A stretch of 64,000 bases of DNA from Nocardioides sp. GTDB lineage: Bacteria; Actinomycetota; Actinomycetes; Propionibacteriales; Nocardioidaceae. The translations under genes and the position numbers were made by a program. Under the pieces are notes generated by a model, which saw only the letters and a list, made by a program, of their open reading frames with translations, was not told the DNA's origin and did no database searches. The stretch lies in the NCBI GenBank assembly GCA_037045645.1, contig JBAOIH010000011.1, positions 124,001 to 188,000 on the forward strand. The letters are read 5' to 3'. Position 1 is the stretch's first letter. Each line of letters opens with the position of its first letter. Below are positions 42,941 through 50,810 of this stretch, one piece after another.

Positions 42941-43492
42941 GTGGTGAGCCGGCGCCAGCAGATCCTCGACGTCGCCGCCGACCTCTTCGCCAGACGCGGT
43001 TTCCACGGCGTCTCGGTGACCGACCTCGGTCAGGCGTGTGGCATCTCCGGCCCGGCGCTCTACAAGCACTTCGCCTCCAAGGAGGCGATCCTGGCGCAGA
43101 TGCTGGTCTCGATCAGCGAGGAACTCCTGGCCGTCGGGCTCTCCCGGGTCACCGCCGCGCCCGGACCGACCGAGGCGTTGCGCAGGCTGGTCGACTGGCA
43201 CGTCGACTTCGCCCTGAGCCACCAGGCGCTGATCGTCGTCCAGGATCGCGACTGGCAGTCCCTACCCGCCGAGGCACGCGAACGCGTACGCGCCTTGCAG
43301 TTGGAGTACGTCGACCTCTGGGCCGATCAACTGCGACTCCTGCAACCCGACCTGCGTCGAGATCGCGCGCAGGCGATGGCGCACGTGGCGTTCGGTCTGA
43401 TCAACTCCACCCCGCACAGTGGCCGGCTCGCACCCGAGGCGATGCACGGCCTGCTGTACGAGATGGCGTTGCGTGCGCTCGGGGTCGACTGA
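42941..43492 (+). CDS. TetR-family regulator of the leucine-catabolic operon (predicted)
   Basis: A 183-residue TetR protein: HTH at residues ~8-50 ('VTDLGQACGISGPALYKHFASK') and a C-terminal ligand domain of the type seen near acyl-CoA metabolic genes. GTG starts at 42941 and 42944 are both possible. The same 18-bp palindrome lies directly in front of it and in front of mccB, which predicts control by a pathway acyl-CoA such as 3-methylcrotonyl- or isovaleryl-CoA. That ligand is an inference. It converges on the ppm1 gene with a 4-bp gap. Confidence 0.88.
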   Translation: MVSRRQQILDVAADLFARRGFHGVSVTDLGQACGISGPALYKHFASKEAILAQMLVSISEELLAVGLSRVTAAPGPTEALRRLVDWHVDFALSHQALIVVQDRDWQSLPAEARERVRALQLEYVDLWADQLRLLQPDLRRDRAQAMAHVAFGLINSTPHSGRLAPEAMHGLLYEMALRALGVD

Positions 43493-43496
43493 CTGG

Positions 43497-44246
43497 TCAG
43501 CTGCGGCGCCCCAGCGCGCGTACGACCTGACGACGACGCTCGCGCAGACCCCAAACCGTGACCCGCTGCAATGATTCGCGGGCCACGTCGGGCGACATCT
43601 TCGAGTCCCCGCGCTCACGTTCGATGAACTCGATCGGCACCTCACGGACCACGAAGCCGGCTTGCAGTGTCCGAAACGTCATGTCGGTCTGGAAGACATA
43701 GCCGGTCGACTGCACCGTCGCGAGGTCGATGGTTTCGAGGACGCGGCGGCGGAAGAGCCGGAAGCCGGCCGTGGCGTCACGTACGGGCATGCCGAGCAGG
43801 ACGCGTACGTAGATGTTGGCGCCGCGAGAAAGCGCCTCGCGAAACTTGGGCCAGTTCACCACCGAGCCGCCCTTGACCCAGCGTGCACCGATCACCAGGT
43901 CGGCGCCTTCGAGACCGGCGCGCAGCCGATGGAGTTGCTCGGGCTGATGGGAGCCGTCCGCGTCCATCTCGCCGATCACGTCATAGCCCTTTCCGAGGGC
44001 GACCCGGAAGCCGTGGAGGTACGCCGCGCCGAGGCCCGCCTTCTCCGTACGGTGCACCACCGAGACCGCCGCGTCCGCTGCGGCCAGCCGATCCGCGACC
44101 TCCCCGGTGCCGTCCGGTGACCCGTCGTCCACGATCAGCACGTCGACGTCCGGCTCGGCTGCCCGCAGCCGGCCCACGATCCACGAGATGTTCTCGGCCT
44201 CGTTGTAGGTCGGGATCACCACGACCGTACGGAGGGGGTCGGACAC
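43497..44246 (-). CDS. ppm1: Polyprenol-monophosphomannose synthase (GT2)
   Basis: A 249-residue cytosolic GT2 glycosyltransferase that transfers mannose from GDP-mannose to polyprenol phosphate, giving the donor for lipoglycans and protein O-mannosylation. Motifs: 'VVIPTYNEAENI' (residues 8-19), 'IVDDGSPDGTGEVAD', 'GEMDADGSHQPEQL' with the metal-binding DxD, and 'GGSVVNWPKFREALSRGANIY'-type acceptor region. The apolipoprotein N-acyltransferase domain fused in M. tuberculosis Ppm1 is absent. Confidence 0.93.
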   Translation of the reverse strand: MSDPLRTVVVIPTYNEAENISWIVGRLRAAEPDVDVLIVDDGSPDGTGEVADRLAAADAAVSVVHRTEKAGLGAAYLHGFRVALGKGYDVIGEMDADGSHQPEQLHRLRAGLEGADLVIGARWVKGGSVVNWPKFREALSRGANIYVRVLLGMPVRDATAGFRLFRRRVLETIDLATVQSTGYVFQTDMTFRTLQAGFVVREVPIEFIERERGDSKMSPDVARESLQRVTVWGLRERRRQVVRALGRRS

Positions 44247-44267
44247 GGCACTCCTTCGTGGCTCGGC

Positions 44268-44298
44268 GGTTGTCGAGCGGACCGCAGTCCGCTCAACC
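44268..44298. other. Short intergenic hairpin
   Basis: The arms GGTTG...AGCGGAC and GTCCGCT-CAACC form a 12-bp stem with a 3-nt bulge and a CGCA loop, upstream of both ppm1 (minus) and the next plus-strand gene. It may be a decayed unit of the TGGTTGAGGAG repeat; no U-tract supports a terminator. Confidence 0.5.
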
Positions 44299-44427
44299 CC
44301 CGGAGAACCGGGTGCTTAGCGGACAATTCAGGGGCTGAGCCCGCCCAGGCTAGCGGGTCGGGCCATGGCACCGATTCGCGCCTTTGGTCGGGGCTTGGCT
44401 GAGGGGTGCCTGGGTATTCTCGGCCAC

Positions 44428-45159
44428 ATGAGGAGGCTCGGCCCGGTGCTGGCCGTGGCCTTGGTCGCGGCCCTCCTCGGCATCGGCGGGGGGATCCTCA
44501 CCGCCAAACTGCCCGGCGAGGAGCAGGTCTCCGAGCACCCCGAGCGCTTGACCCCCGAGCAGGATCCGCAGGGCTTCGGCGGCGAACTGCGCAACCTGGC
44601 GTGCGATCCCGCCGGCCGCGAGACGATCGTGGCGGTCGGGTGGGGCAACCTGTACGGCTCGATCAACCCGCCGCTGCAACAGTGGCCGGGCTCGCGCTAC
44701 CTCGACACCCGCGAGTCCTGTCGTACGCAGTGGCCCGAGATCGACGGTCAGGTGCCGCGCTACGTCGTCTACCTGCCGACCTTCCCCGATGCGGCCGAGG
44801 CCTGTGCCGAGCGGATGACCGCCGCGCACGTGGGGGACTTCGCCACGACCCTTCGTGAAGGCAACACCGTGCCGGTCGTCTGCCCGTGCGCGATGTCGCC
44901 CGAGGCGATGCCCGAGCTTCGACCGTACGTCCGCCTGAGCACGCAGTCGCGGATGTTCGCCGACTCCTACCGCCGGATGCTCACCGATGCACAGTTCCTC
45001 CAACCCAACCGCGAGGTGCCGCGCGGCCACTTCGGTCGCGACCTCGAAAGCGCGACCCGCGACCTGCAAAGCGACAATGGGCTGATGCCGTCGGGCATCG
45101 TGGATGCTCAGACCTGGGCCACGATCCAGTCCGAGGCCTGCGAGTTGTACGACTTCTAG
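44428..45159 (+). CDS. Secreted/anchored protein with peptidoglycan-binding domain
   Basis: A 243-residue protein. The ATG at 44428 gives an N-terminal hydrophobic segment ('LGPVLAVALVAALLGIGGGIL') acting as a signal anchor. The middle part contains paired cysteines in 'CDPAGRE', 'ESCRTQW', 'EACAERM' and 'VCPCAM'. The last ~60 residues look like a PG_binding_1 repeat ('LESATRDLQSDNGLMPSGIVDAQTW'). It probably sits in the cell wall. The catalytic function, if any, is not seen. Confidence 0.72.
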   Translation: MRRLGPVLAVALVAALLGIGGGILTAKLPGEEQVSEHPERLTPEQDPQGFGGELRNLACDPAGRETIVAVGWGNLYGSINPPLQQWPGSRYLDTRESCRTQWPEIDGQVPRYVVYLPTFPDAAEACAERMTAAHVGDFATTLREGNTVPVVCPCAMSPEAMPELRPYVRLSTQSRMFADSYRRMLTDAQFLQPNREVPRGHFGRDLESATRDLQSDNGLMPSGIVDAQTWATIQSEACELYDF

Positions 45160-45192
45160 ACATGCATCACCGCCCCTCGGGAAGGAAGCACG

Positions 45193-47142
45193 TTGGACAT
45201 CCGCCGCCACACGCTGTTGTGTGCCACCGCCCTCGCGACCGGTTTGGCGCTCACCCCGGTCACAGCTGCTCAGGCACTGCCGTGGGGACTGACTCCCGTC
45301 GCCACGGTGGCAGGGGCAGCCGACACCTGGAGTGCCGCCGCCGACACCGTCGGCAACTCGGCGGTGGCCTGGGTAGTGGGCAATCGGGTCTGGGTCAGCA
45401 CCCGCAGTGTCGGCTCGCTGATCTGGGAGGCTCCCACCCCGGTCAGCGCCGACCCTGCGGTCGACGCGAGCGTCGGCACGGTCAGCAACGTGGACATCGA
45501 CTCCAGCCCCAACGGACACCTCGCGGTGGTGTGGACCCAGACTCCTCCTGCCGGATCGGCCGACCCGGACAGCGAGATCTGGCAGACGCAACGACCCCGC
45601 GGCGGCAGTTTCGTGGCTCCGCGTGCGGTCGTGTCCAACCAGAACGACGATGATCACGCGCAAGTCGACATCGGCGCCGGCGGCGAGGCTTGGGTGGTAT
45701 GGCTCGGCAAGACCAACGCTGAAGGCGAGTCAGTCGTACGCGCGACCTCTCTCGACGCCACCACCGGACCAGGCGGCATCCGGGCGCTCAGCCGCGAGCA
45801 GGGGACGTACGCCGACCTGCGCCTCGCGCGCGGCAGCGGCGGGGCCCTCGTCGCGGCCTGGCGTTGGAGCGACCCGGCCGACACCACCCACAAGATCCTG
45901 GCCATCCGGCGCAATGCCGGCTCGTGGGGCACCCTGACGGCGACCCCGCAGGCTCCGGTGATCCTCGACCCTGCCGTGGCGGTCGACGGTCAAGGTCGAT
46001 CGTGGATCGGGTGGAGTCAGGGCCTCAGCGCCGAGACCGCAGTGCCGTACGTCACCACGTTCGACACCGTGCTAGGTGCGCTCACCCCGCTGGGCGCGAC
46101 GCCGGGTCGTGGCCTCGATCTCGCGGCCAACGCGACCGGCGTGGGCGCGGCGACCTGGGTAACACCGACCGGATTGGGCTATGCCGACCTCTCCATGGCC
46201 AGCGCGCCGACCGCCACGATCCTGACACCGGGTGTGGGCGTGTCGGCGGGCGACGTCGCGATCACGGACTCCGGCACGGTGATGCTCGGATACGCGCCCG
46301 CCGGTCAGGCCCAGGTCGTCCTCGGCCTGCGCGGACCGGGTGAAGGCTTCGACTTCCGTTCGGTCGGGGCAGTGCCAGATGCCCGGCCACTCGTACTGGC
46401 ACGCGCCGACCAGGCGATCGGTGTCTGGGCCGGGGCCGCGGGCGGCCCGGTGCAGGCCACCGTGGCCGACCTCTCGATGCCGACGGCCGCCCACCTGACG
46501 GCTCCGTTGCGTCCCTTCAACCTCGGCTTGCGAATCGCTGTCGGGTGGGTCGGGGCCGACTCTGTCTCGCCGGTGACCTACACCGTGACGGCGGCTCGCG
46601 GTGACTACAAGACCGGCGCAGGCGCGCCGTTCGTCTGGCAGTCGACCGCCGCCACGAGCGCCGCGTTCCCGGCTCGGAGGGGCGAGACGGTGTGTTTCAC
46701 CGTGCAGGCCGCGGATGCCGCGGGCAACCTGAGCGCGGTCTCTTCGCAGCGATGCACGGCGACCCCGATCGACGACCGGGCGTTGACGCGCAAGAAGCTC
46801 AAAGGCAAGGCGGTCTGGAAGAAGCGCAAGCAGAACGGCCACTTCCGGCGCACGTACGTCACCACCTCACAGCGCGGCGCCAAACTGACGCTGCGGGGTG
46901 TGCGCGCCAGCCGCATCGCGCTGCTGGCTCCGCGCAAGCGGGGCTACGGCAAGGTCGAGGTACGCCTCGGGAAGACGCTGTTGGGTGTCGTGGATCTGGG
47001 GCGCCGTCACCCCGGAGTCGCCAAGCAGCAGATCATCGAGGTCGGCGACGCCTTCGCGTTGCGCTCGGGCAATCTCAAGATCAAGGTGCTGAGCAAGAAG
47101 AAGACGGTGCGCATCAACGGGGTGTTCGCCTACGGTGCCTGA
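45193..47142 (+). CDS. Large secreted protein with beta-propeller-like and basic C-terminal domains
   Basis: A 649-residue protein. The likely TTG start at 45193 follows a GGGAAGGAAG ribosome site and gives a Sec signal peptide ending 'AAQALP'. Residues ~40-430 contain repeated 'WVGN/WTQ/WSQGLS'-like beta strands, suggesting a propeller. Residues ~440-535 look like a fibronectin III domain. The last ~115 are very Lys/Arg-rich with beta-strand character. The family is not recognised. It overlaps the convergent SWIM gene by 13 bp. Confidence 0.7.
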   Translation: MDIRRHTLLCATALATGLALTPVTAAQALPWGLTPVATVAGAADTWSAAADTVGNSAVAWVVGNRVWVSTRSVGSLIWEAPTPVSADPAVDASVGTVSNVDIDSSPNGHLAVVWTQTPPAGSADPDSEIWQTQRPRGGSFVAPRAVVSNQNDDDHAQVDIGAGGEAWVVWLGKTNAEGESVVRATSLDATTGPGGIRALSREQGTYADLRLARGSGGALVAAWRWSDPADTTHKILAIRRNAGSWGTLTATPQAPVILDPAVAVDGQGRSWIGWSQGLSAETAVPYVTTFDTVLGALTPLGATPGRGLDLAANATGVGAATWVTPTGLGYADLSMASAPTATILTPGVGVSAGDVAITDSGTVMLGYAPAGQAQVVLGLRGPGEGFDFRSVGAVPDARPLVLARADQAIGVWAGAAGGPVQATVADLSMPTAAHLTAPLRPFNLGLRIAVGWVGADSVSPVTYTVTAARGDYKTGAGAPFVWQSTAATSAAFPARRGETVCFTVQAADAAGNLSAVSSQRCTATPIDDRALTRKKLKGKAVWKKRKQNGHFRRTYVTTSQRGAKLTLRGVRASRIALLAPRKRGYGKVEVRLGKTLLGVVDLGRRHPGVAKQQIIEVGDAFALRSGNLKIKVLSKKKTVRINGVFAYGA

Positions 47143-47804
47143 TCCAGCTGATCGAGCAGGAGTTGGGCAGCATGCGAAGCAGCCACGGCGGCCTCCAGGT
47201 CGGCCGTGATATCGCTCGGGTCGCCTTGTGCTGAGCCGACTTGGGAAGTGACTGCGGGGCGGGCCTCGTGCAGCGCCGCGAGCAGGGCCGCGCGGCCCAT
47301 GCCCCGCAGACTGAGCAGCACGAACGGGTCCTGATCCAGCAGCCAACCGAGCTGATAGCCCAACGCCAGGGCATGTACGCATGGATCGACCCAGGAATCA
47401 CAGCCGCACGACCAGGCAAGTTCCCCGCCGAAGGGCACGAGTTCGACGCCCACCTCTTCCGCATGCTCGACCAAGGCGTGCGGCAGGTCACCGCGCAACA
47501 GCGCCGCGAGGTGGCCGGTCTGGGCCGACACGACTTCCACGAACGCAGCCGATGCGGTCTCGTCCAGGACCTCCAGCGCGAGCGTCACCGTCAGGGATTC
47601 GTCATGTACGCAGACCGCGCGACCCGAGCCCACCCCGAGGGAGCCCAGGCGACCCGATCCGGCGAGCGCACGGGCCGACTTCAGGTCCGCCTCGTCGTAC
47701 GCCGACTCCTCCACCGCCCGGACCCAGGCTTTTGCCCACCAGGTGCGCGGTCGGACCGCCCCACGACGTGCCGCGAAACGCGGATGGCTGACTAGCTCGC
47801 TCAC
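47130..47804 (-). CDS. SWIM zinc-finger protein
   Basis: A 224-residue protein with a SWIM motif 'WSCGCDSWVDPCVHALAL' (CxC...CxH zinc ligands) near residues 130-147. Such proteins bind nucleic acid or proteins. The start overlaps the stop of the upstream SNF2 helicase gene by four bases, so they are translationally coupled; this SWIM-SNF2 pairing recurs in Actinobacteria and suggests one complex. The exact role is unknown. Confidence 0.85.
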   Translation of the reverse strand: MSELVSHPRFAARRGAVRPRTWWAKAWVRAVEESAYDEADLKSARALAGSGRLGSLGVGSGRAVCVHDESLTVTLALEVLDETASAAFVEVVSAQTGHLAALLRGDLPHALVEHAEEVGVELVPFGGELAWSCGCDSWVDPCVHALALGYQLGWLLDQDPFVLLSLRGMGRAALLAALHEARPAVTSQVGSAQGDPSDITADLEAAVAASHAAQLLLDQLDQAP

Positions 47805-50533
47805 GTGTCGTCCGGGCGATAGTCGACCAGGTCGCGCAGTTCGGCGTCACTGAGTTCGGTCAGCGCCGCCTCACCAGCGCCGAGCACCGCGTCGGCGAGC
47901 CCACGCTTGCGGGTGAGCAGTTCGGCGATGCGTTCCTCGATGGTGCCCTTGGTGATCAGCCGGTGCACGAACACCGGCCGGGTCTGGCCGATCCGATAGG
48001 CGCGGTCGGTGGCCTGCTCTTCGACCGCGGGGTTCCACCAGCGGTCGACGTGGATGACGTGGTCGGCGCGGGTGAGGTTGAGGCCGGTGCCTCCCGCCTT
48101 GAGGGACAGGATGAAGACCGGCGGCACGGCGGCGGTCTGGAATCGCTCCACCATCGCTTCGCGCTGCGCGACGGAGGTGCCGCCGTGCAGGAACTGGTGC
48201 TCCAGCCCCAGTCCGCTCAACTGTCGCTCCAGCAGGCGTCCCAACTCGACGTACTGGGTGAAGAGCAACACGCCGCCACCCTCGGACACCACGGTGGGCA
48301 CGAGTTCGTCGAGTGCTTCGAACTTCTCAGATCGACCGGACAGTCGTGGGTTGGCCTGTTTGAGGAACTGGGCGGGGTGGTTGCAGATCTGTTTGAGGCC
48401 CGTGAGCATCGCCAGCACGAGACCACGACGCGCCTCGGGTTCGGACCGCTGGATCCGCTCCAGGCAATCTCGGGTGAACGCTTCGTAGAGCACGACCTGT
48501 TCGCGGGTGAGCGCGAGAGGGTGGTCGGTCTCGGTCTTGGCCGGGAGTTCGGGTGCGATGCCCGGGTCGGTCTTGCGCCGCCGCAGGATGAACGGCTCGA
48601 TGAGGTCGGCGAACTGTCGGGCCTTCGTGGGTTCGTCGCCCGACTCGATGGGGCCGGCCCACACCTTGCGGAAGGCCAGTCGGCTGCCGAGCAGGCCTGG
48701 GATCGACCAGTCGAGGATCGCCCAGAGGTCGGTCAGATTGTTCTCCACCGGGGTGCCGGTCAGCGCGACCCGCGTGTTGCTCTTCAACTTGCGAATCGCG
48801 CGCGCGGTCGCGGAGCGAGGGTTCTTCAGGTGTTGCGCCTCGTCGGCGACGACCAGGTCCCACTCGACCTTCGCCAGCGCACCTTCGGCGGCCAGATCCG
48901 CACGCAAGGTGCCGTAAGTGGTCAGCACGATCGTGGATGCCGAGGCCTTGAAGAGCGTCGTCTCGGTGGCGTCGAGGCCCGTGAGGTCACGACGCGAACC
49001 GTGGAACCGGCGTACGGCCAGCGTCGGCGCGAACCTCGCCACCTCACGCTCCCAGTTGCCCAGCAGCGACGTGGGGCAGACCACCAGCGTCGGGCCGGCA
49101 CCGGGCTCACGGTGCCGGTGCAGGTGCAGGGCGATCAGTTGCAAGGTCTTGCCCAGCCCCATGTCGTCGGCCAGGCACGCCCCGAGGCCCAGGGAGGTCA
49201 GCTGCGCCAGCCAGGTGAGTCCGTGGCGTTGGTAGTCGCGCAGGGTGGCGTTCAAATCGGCCGGCACCTCGATCGGCTCGGCTTTGGAGATATCGCGCAG
49301 GCGGTCGCGGACCTTGAGCAGCGAGGCCCCCACCACGACTTCTTCCGTCTCGTCTGCGATCTCGACGACGCCCGTAAGTGCTGCGGCGATGGCCTCCGCC
49401 GGCCTGGCGGTGCGGATCAGCCGACGCTTGGCCAGTTTCGCGATCGCGGGAGGCACCGTCATCCAGTTGCCGCGCAGCTTGACCACCGGCGAGGCGGCAT
49501 TCGCGAGGTGGTCCATCTCGTCCTCGGTGAGGGGGTCCCCGCGCACGGCGAGTTGCCAGCGGAACGCGAACAGTTCGTCGGCGCCGAACATCGGCTTGTT
49601 GAGCGGCGACTCGTGCTGGTCGGGTCGACCGCGAGCATCAAGAGTCGCCTTGGCGGTGAGGTCTCGCCCCAGCGTGCGCGGCCACAACACGTCGACACGC
49701 CGAGCCTCCAAGGCGCCCACCCCCTCGTCGAGCAGGCTGACCAACTCGTCGGTGTCGAGGGTGATCTGATCCGGCACCCGCATCTCCAGCAGCCGCTCCA
49801 GCGGTGCCCACGCGTCTGCGGCGTTGCGCAAGGCGAGGGTGGCGTGCGTACGCGCCCTCTCGCCGAAACCGTGCGTGCCGCCCGGATCGAGCCACAGATC
49901 GGCCGCGTCGGCCAGGTGCAGCGCGTTGTGCTCGTCATGCACCTGCGGAATCAGCCGCACGCAGCCGCCGAGCAGTTCTTCCTCGTCGGCCTCGATGCGC
50001 AGGCTGAGCGCGACCAGGTGCGGCCTGGTCGCATCATCGGCCGCGGGTCGCTTATAGCGGGCCAGCCGCTGTTGCAGCGGCCCGGAGAAGTCGGTCGTAC
50101 GCGGCTGCTCACGGCTGACCTTGGCTGCCGGCGGTTTCGGGGCCAGGGTGTCGGCCACCGCATCGAGCACCTGGCGTACGAGTGCCTCCGCCTGCGTGAC
50201 GTCCAACCCCTGTCGCTGCGCGCTCTCAGCGAGTTGGACGACCCGATCCTCCTCTTCCGCAGGCAGGTCAGCGACCCGCCACGTCGCGTCGGGACCGGGC
50301 TCGCAGTGTCCGGCCGCGAGCAGCCGCAGGCCGAGTTGGACCGACCCGGCGAGCAGTCGGGTCTGCGGGGCCAGGTCGTCGCGGCGCTGGGCTTTGCCGA
50401 GGATCGGCAGGGCGGCGCGCATCGGCAACGAGAAGGTCCGCCGGTCGTCGGCGAACTCCACCGCCGAGTCCCGCGGCGGCGTACGCGCGGTAAAGGTCAC
50501 CCGGCCCGTCACGGGAATCACCTCAGCCGCCAT
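47801..50533 (-). CDS. SNF2-family DEAD/DEAH helicase
   Basis: A protein of about 910 residues. The first ~440 residues form the SNF2-helicase-associated region. Then come the Snf2 motor motifs: I 'DDMGLGKTLQ', Ia 'VVCPTSLLGNWERE', II 'VADEAQHLKN', III 'LTGTPVENN', and C-terminal V 'LKAGGTGLNL' and VI 'DRAYRIGQ'. Such HepA-like motors move on double-stranded DNA, possibly in transcription recycling, repair or phage defence. The partner SWIM gene follows with a 4-bp overlap. The ATG at 50533 is preferred over a start 18 bp upstream because it lies at the conserved N-terminus. Confidence 0.92.
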   Translation of the reverse strand: MAAEVIPVTGRVTFTARTPPRDSAVEFADDRRTFSLPMRAALPILGKAQRRDDLAPQTRLLAGSVQLGLRLLAAGHCEPGPDATWRVADLPAEEEDRVVQLAESAQRQGLDVTQAEALVRQVLDAVADTLAPKPPAAKVSREQPRTTDFSGPLQQRLARYKRPAADDATRPHLVALSLRIEADEEELLGGCVRLIPQVHDEHNALHLADAADLWLDPGGTHGFGERARTHATLALRNAADAWAPLERLLEMRVPDQITLDTDELVSLLDEGVGALEARRVDVLWPRTLGRDLTAKATLDARGRPDQHESPLNKPMFGADELFAFRWQLAVRGDPLTEDEMDHLANAASPVVKLRGNWMTVPPAIAKLAKRRLIRTARPAEAIAAALTGVVEIADETEEVVVGASLLKVRDRLRDISKAEPIEVPADLNATLRDYQRHGLTWLAQLTSLGLGACLADDMGLGKTLQLIALHLHRHREPGAGPTLVVCPTSLLGNWEREVARFAPTLAVRRFHGSRRDLTGLDATETTLFKASASTIVLTTYGTLRADLAAEGALAKVEWDLVVADEAQHLKNPRSATARAIRKLKSNTRVALTGTPVENNLTDLWAILDWSIPGLLGSRLAFRKVWAGPIESGDEPTKARQFADLIEPFILRRRKTDPGIAPELPAKTETDHPLALTREQVVLYEAFTRDCLERIQRSEPEARRGLVLAMLTGLKQICNHPAQFLKQANPRLSGRSEKFEALDELVPTVVSEGGGVLLFTQYVELGRLLERQLSGLGLEHQFLHGGTSVAQREAMVERFQTAAVPPVFILSLKAGGTGLNLTRADHVIHVDRWWNPAVEEQATDRAYRIGQTRPVFVHRLITKGTIEERIAELLTRKRGLADAVLGAGEAALTELSDAELRDLVDYRPDDT

Positions 50534-50552
50534 GGCACCTCGCTCACTCACT

Positions 50553-50590
50553 CACGCAGTCACGCAGTCACGCAACTCACGCACTCAGCA
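50553..50590. repeat. Short CACGCAGT/ACTCACGCA tandem repeats
   Basis: Imperfect short tandem units (CTCACTCACGCAGTCACGCA and variants) lie just upstream of the helicase start. About 60 bp further right is a direct repeat CGACTGGCCGAA at roughly 50649 and 50665. No function is apparent. Confidence 0.7.
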
Positions 50591-50673
50591 AGAGACGCTA
50601 ACGCTCACGACCGACATCGAGTTCCCCACCGCCTCTGCGCTCACCGTTCGACTGGCCGAAACTCGACTGGCCG

Positions 50674-50734
50674 AAGAACTGCGGCCAAGGGAGGGCACTC
50701 GTTCACTTTGATCCCGCTTCCGGCCGCAGTTCTT
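50674..50734. repeat. Palindromic AAGAACTGCGGCC element, copy 2
   Basis: Inverted arms 50674-50686 (AAGAACTGCGGCC) and 50722-50734 enclose a 35-bp middle. They match the arms at 20381-20441 but not its middle. It lies in the 277-bp divergent gap between the SNF2 helicase and the MFS exporter, where a terminator would not be expected. Confidence 0.8.
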
Positions 50735-50810
50735 GGCAGCCGTCGGGTGACCGGCGGCACAGCAGCGACGATTGAATGTTGGACCGGGTCCGGCCGTACC
50801 TTTTTTCCTT

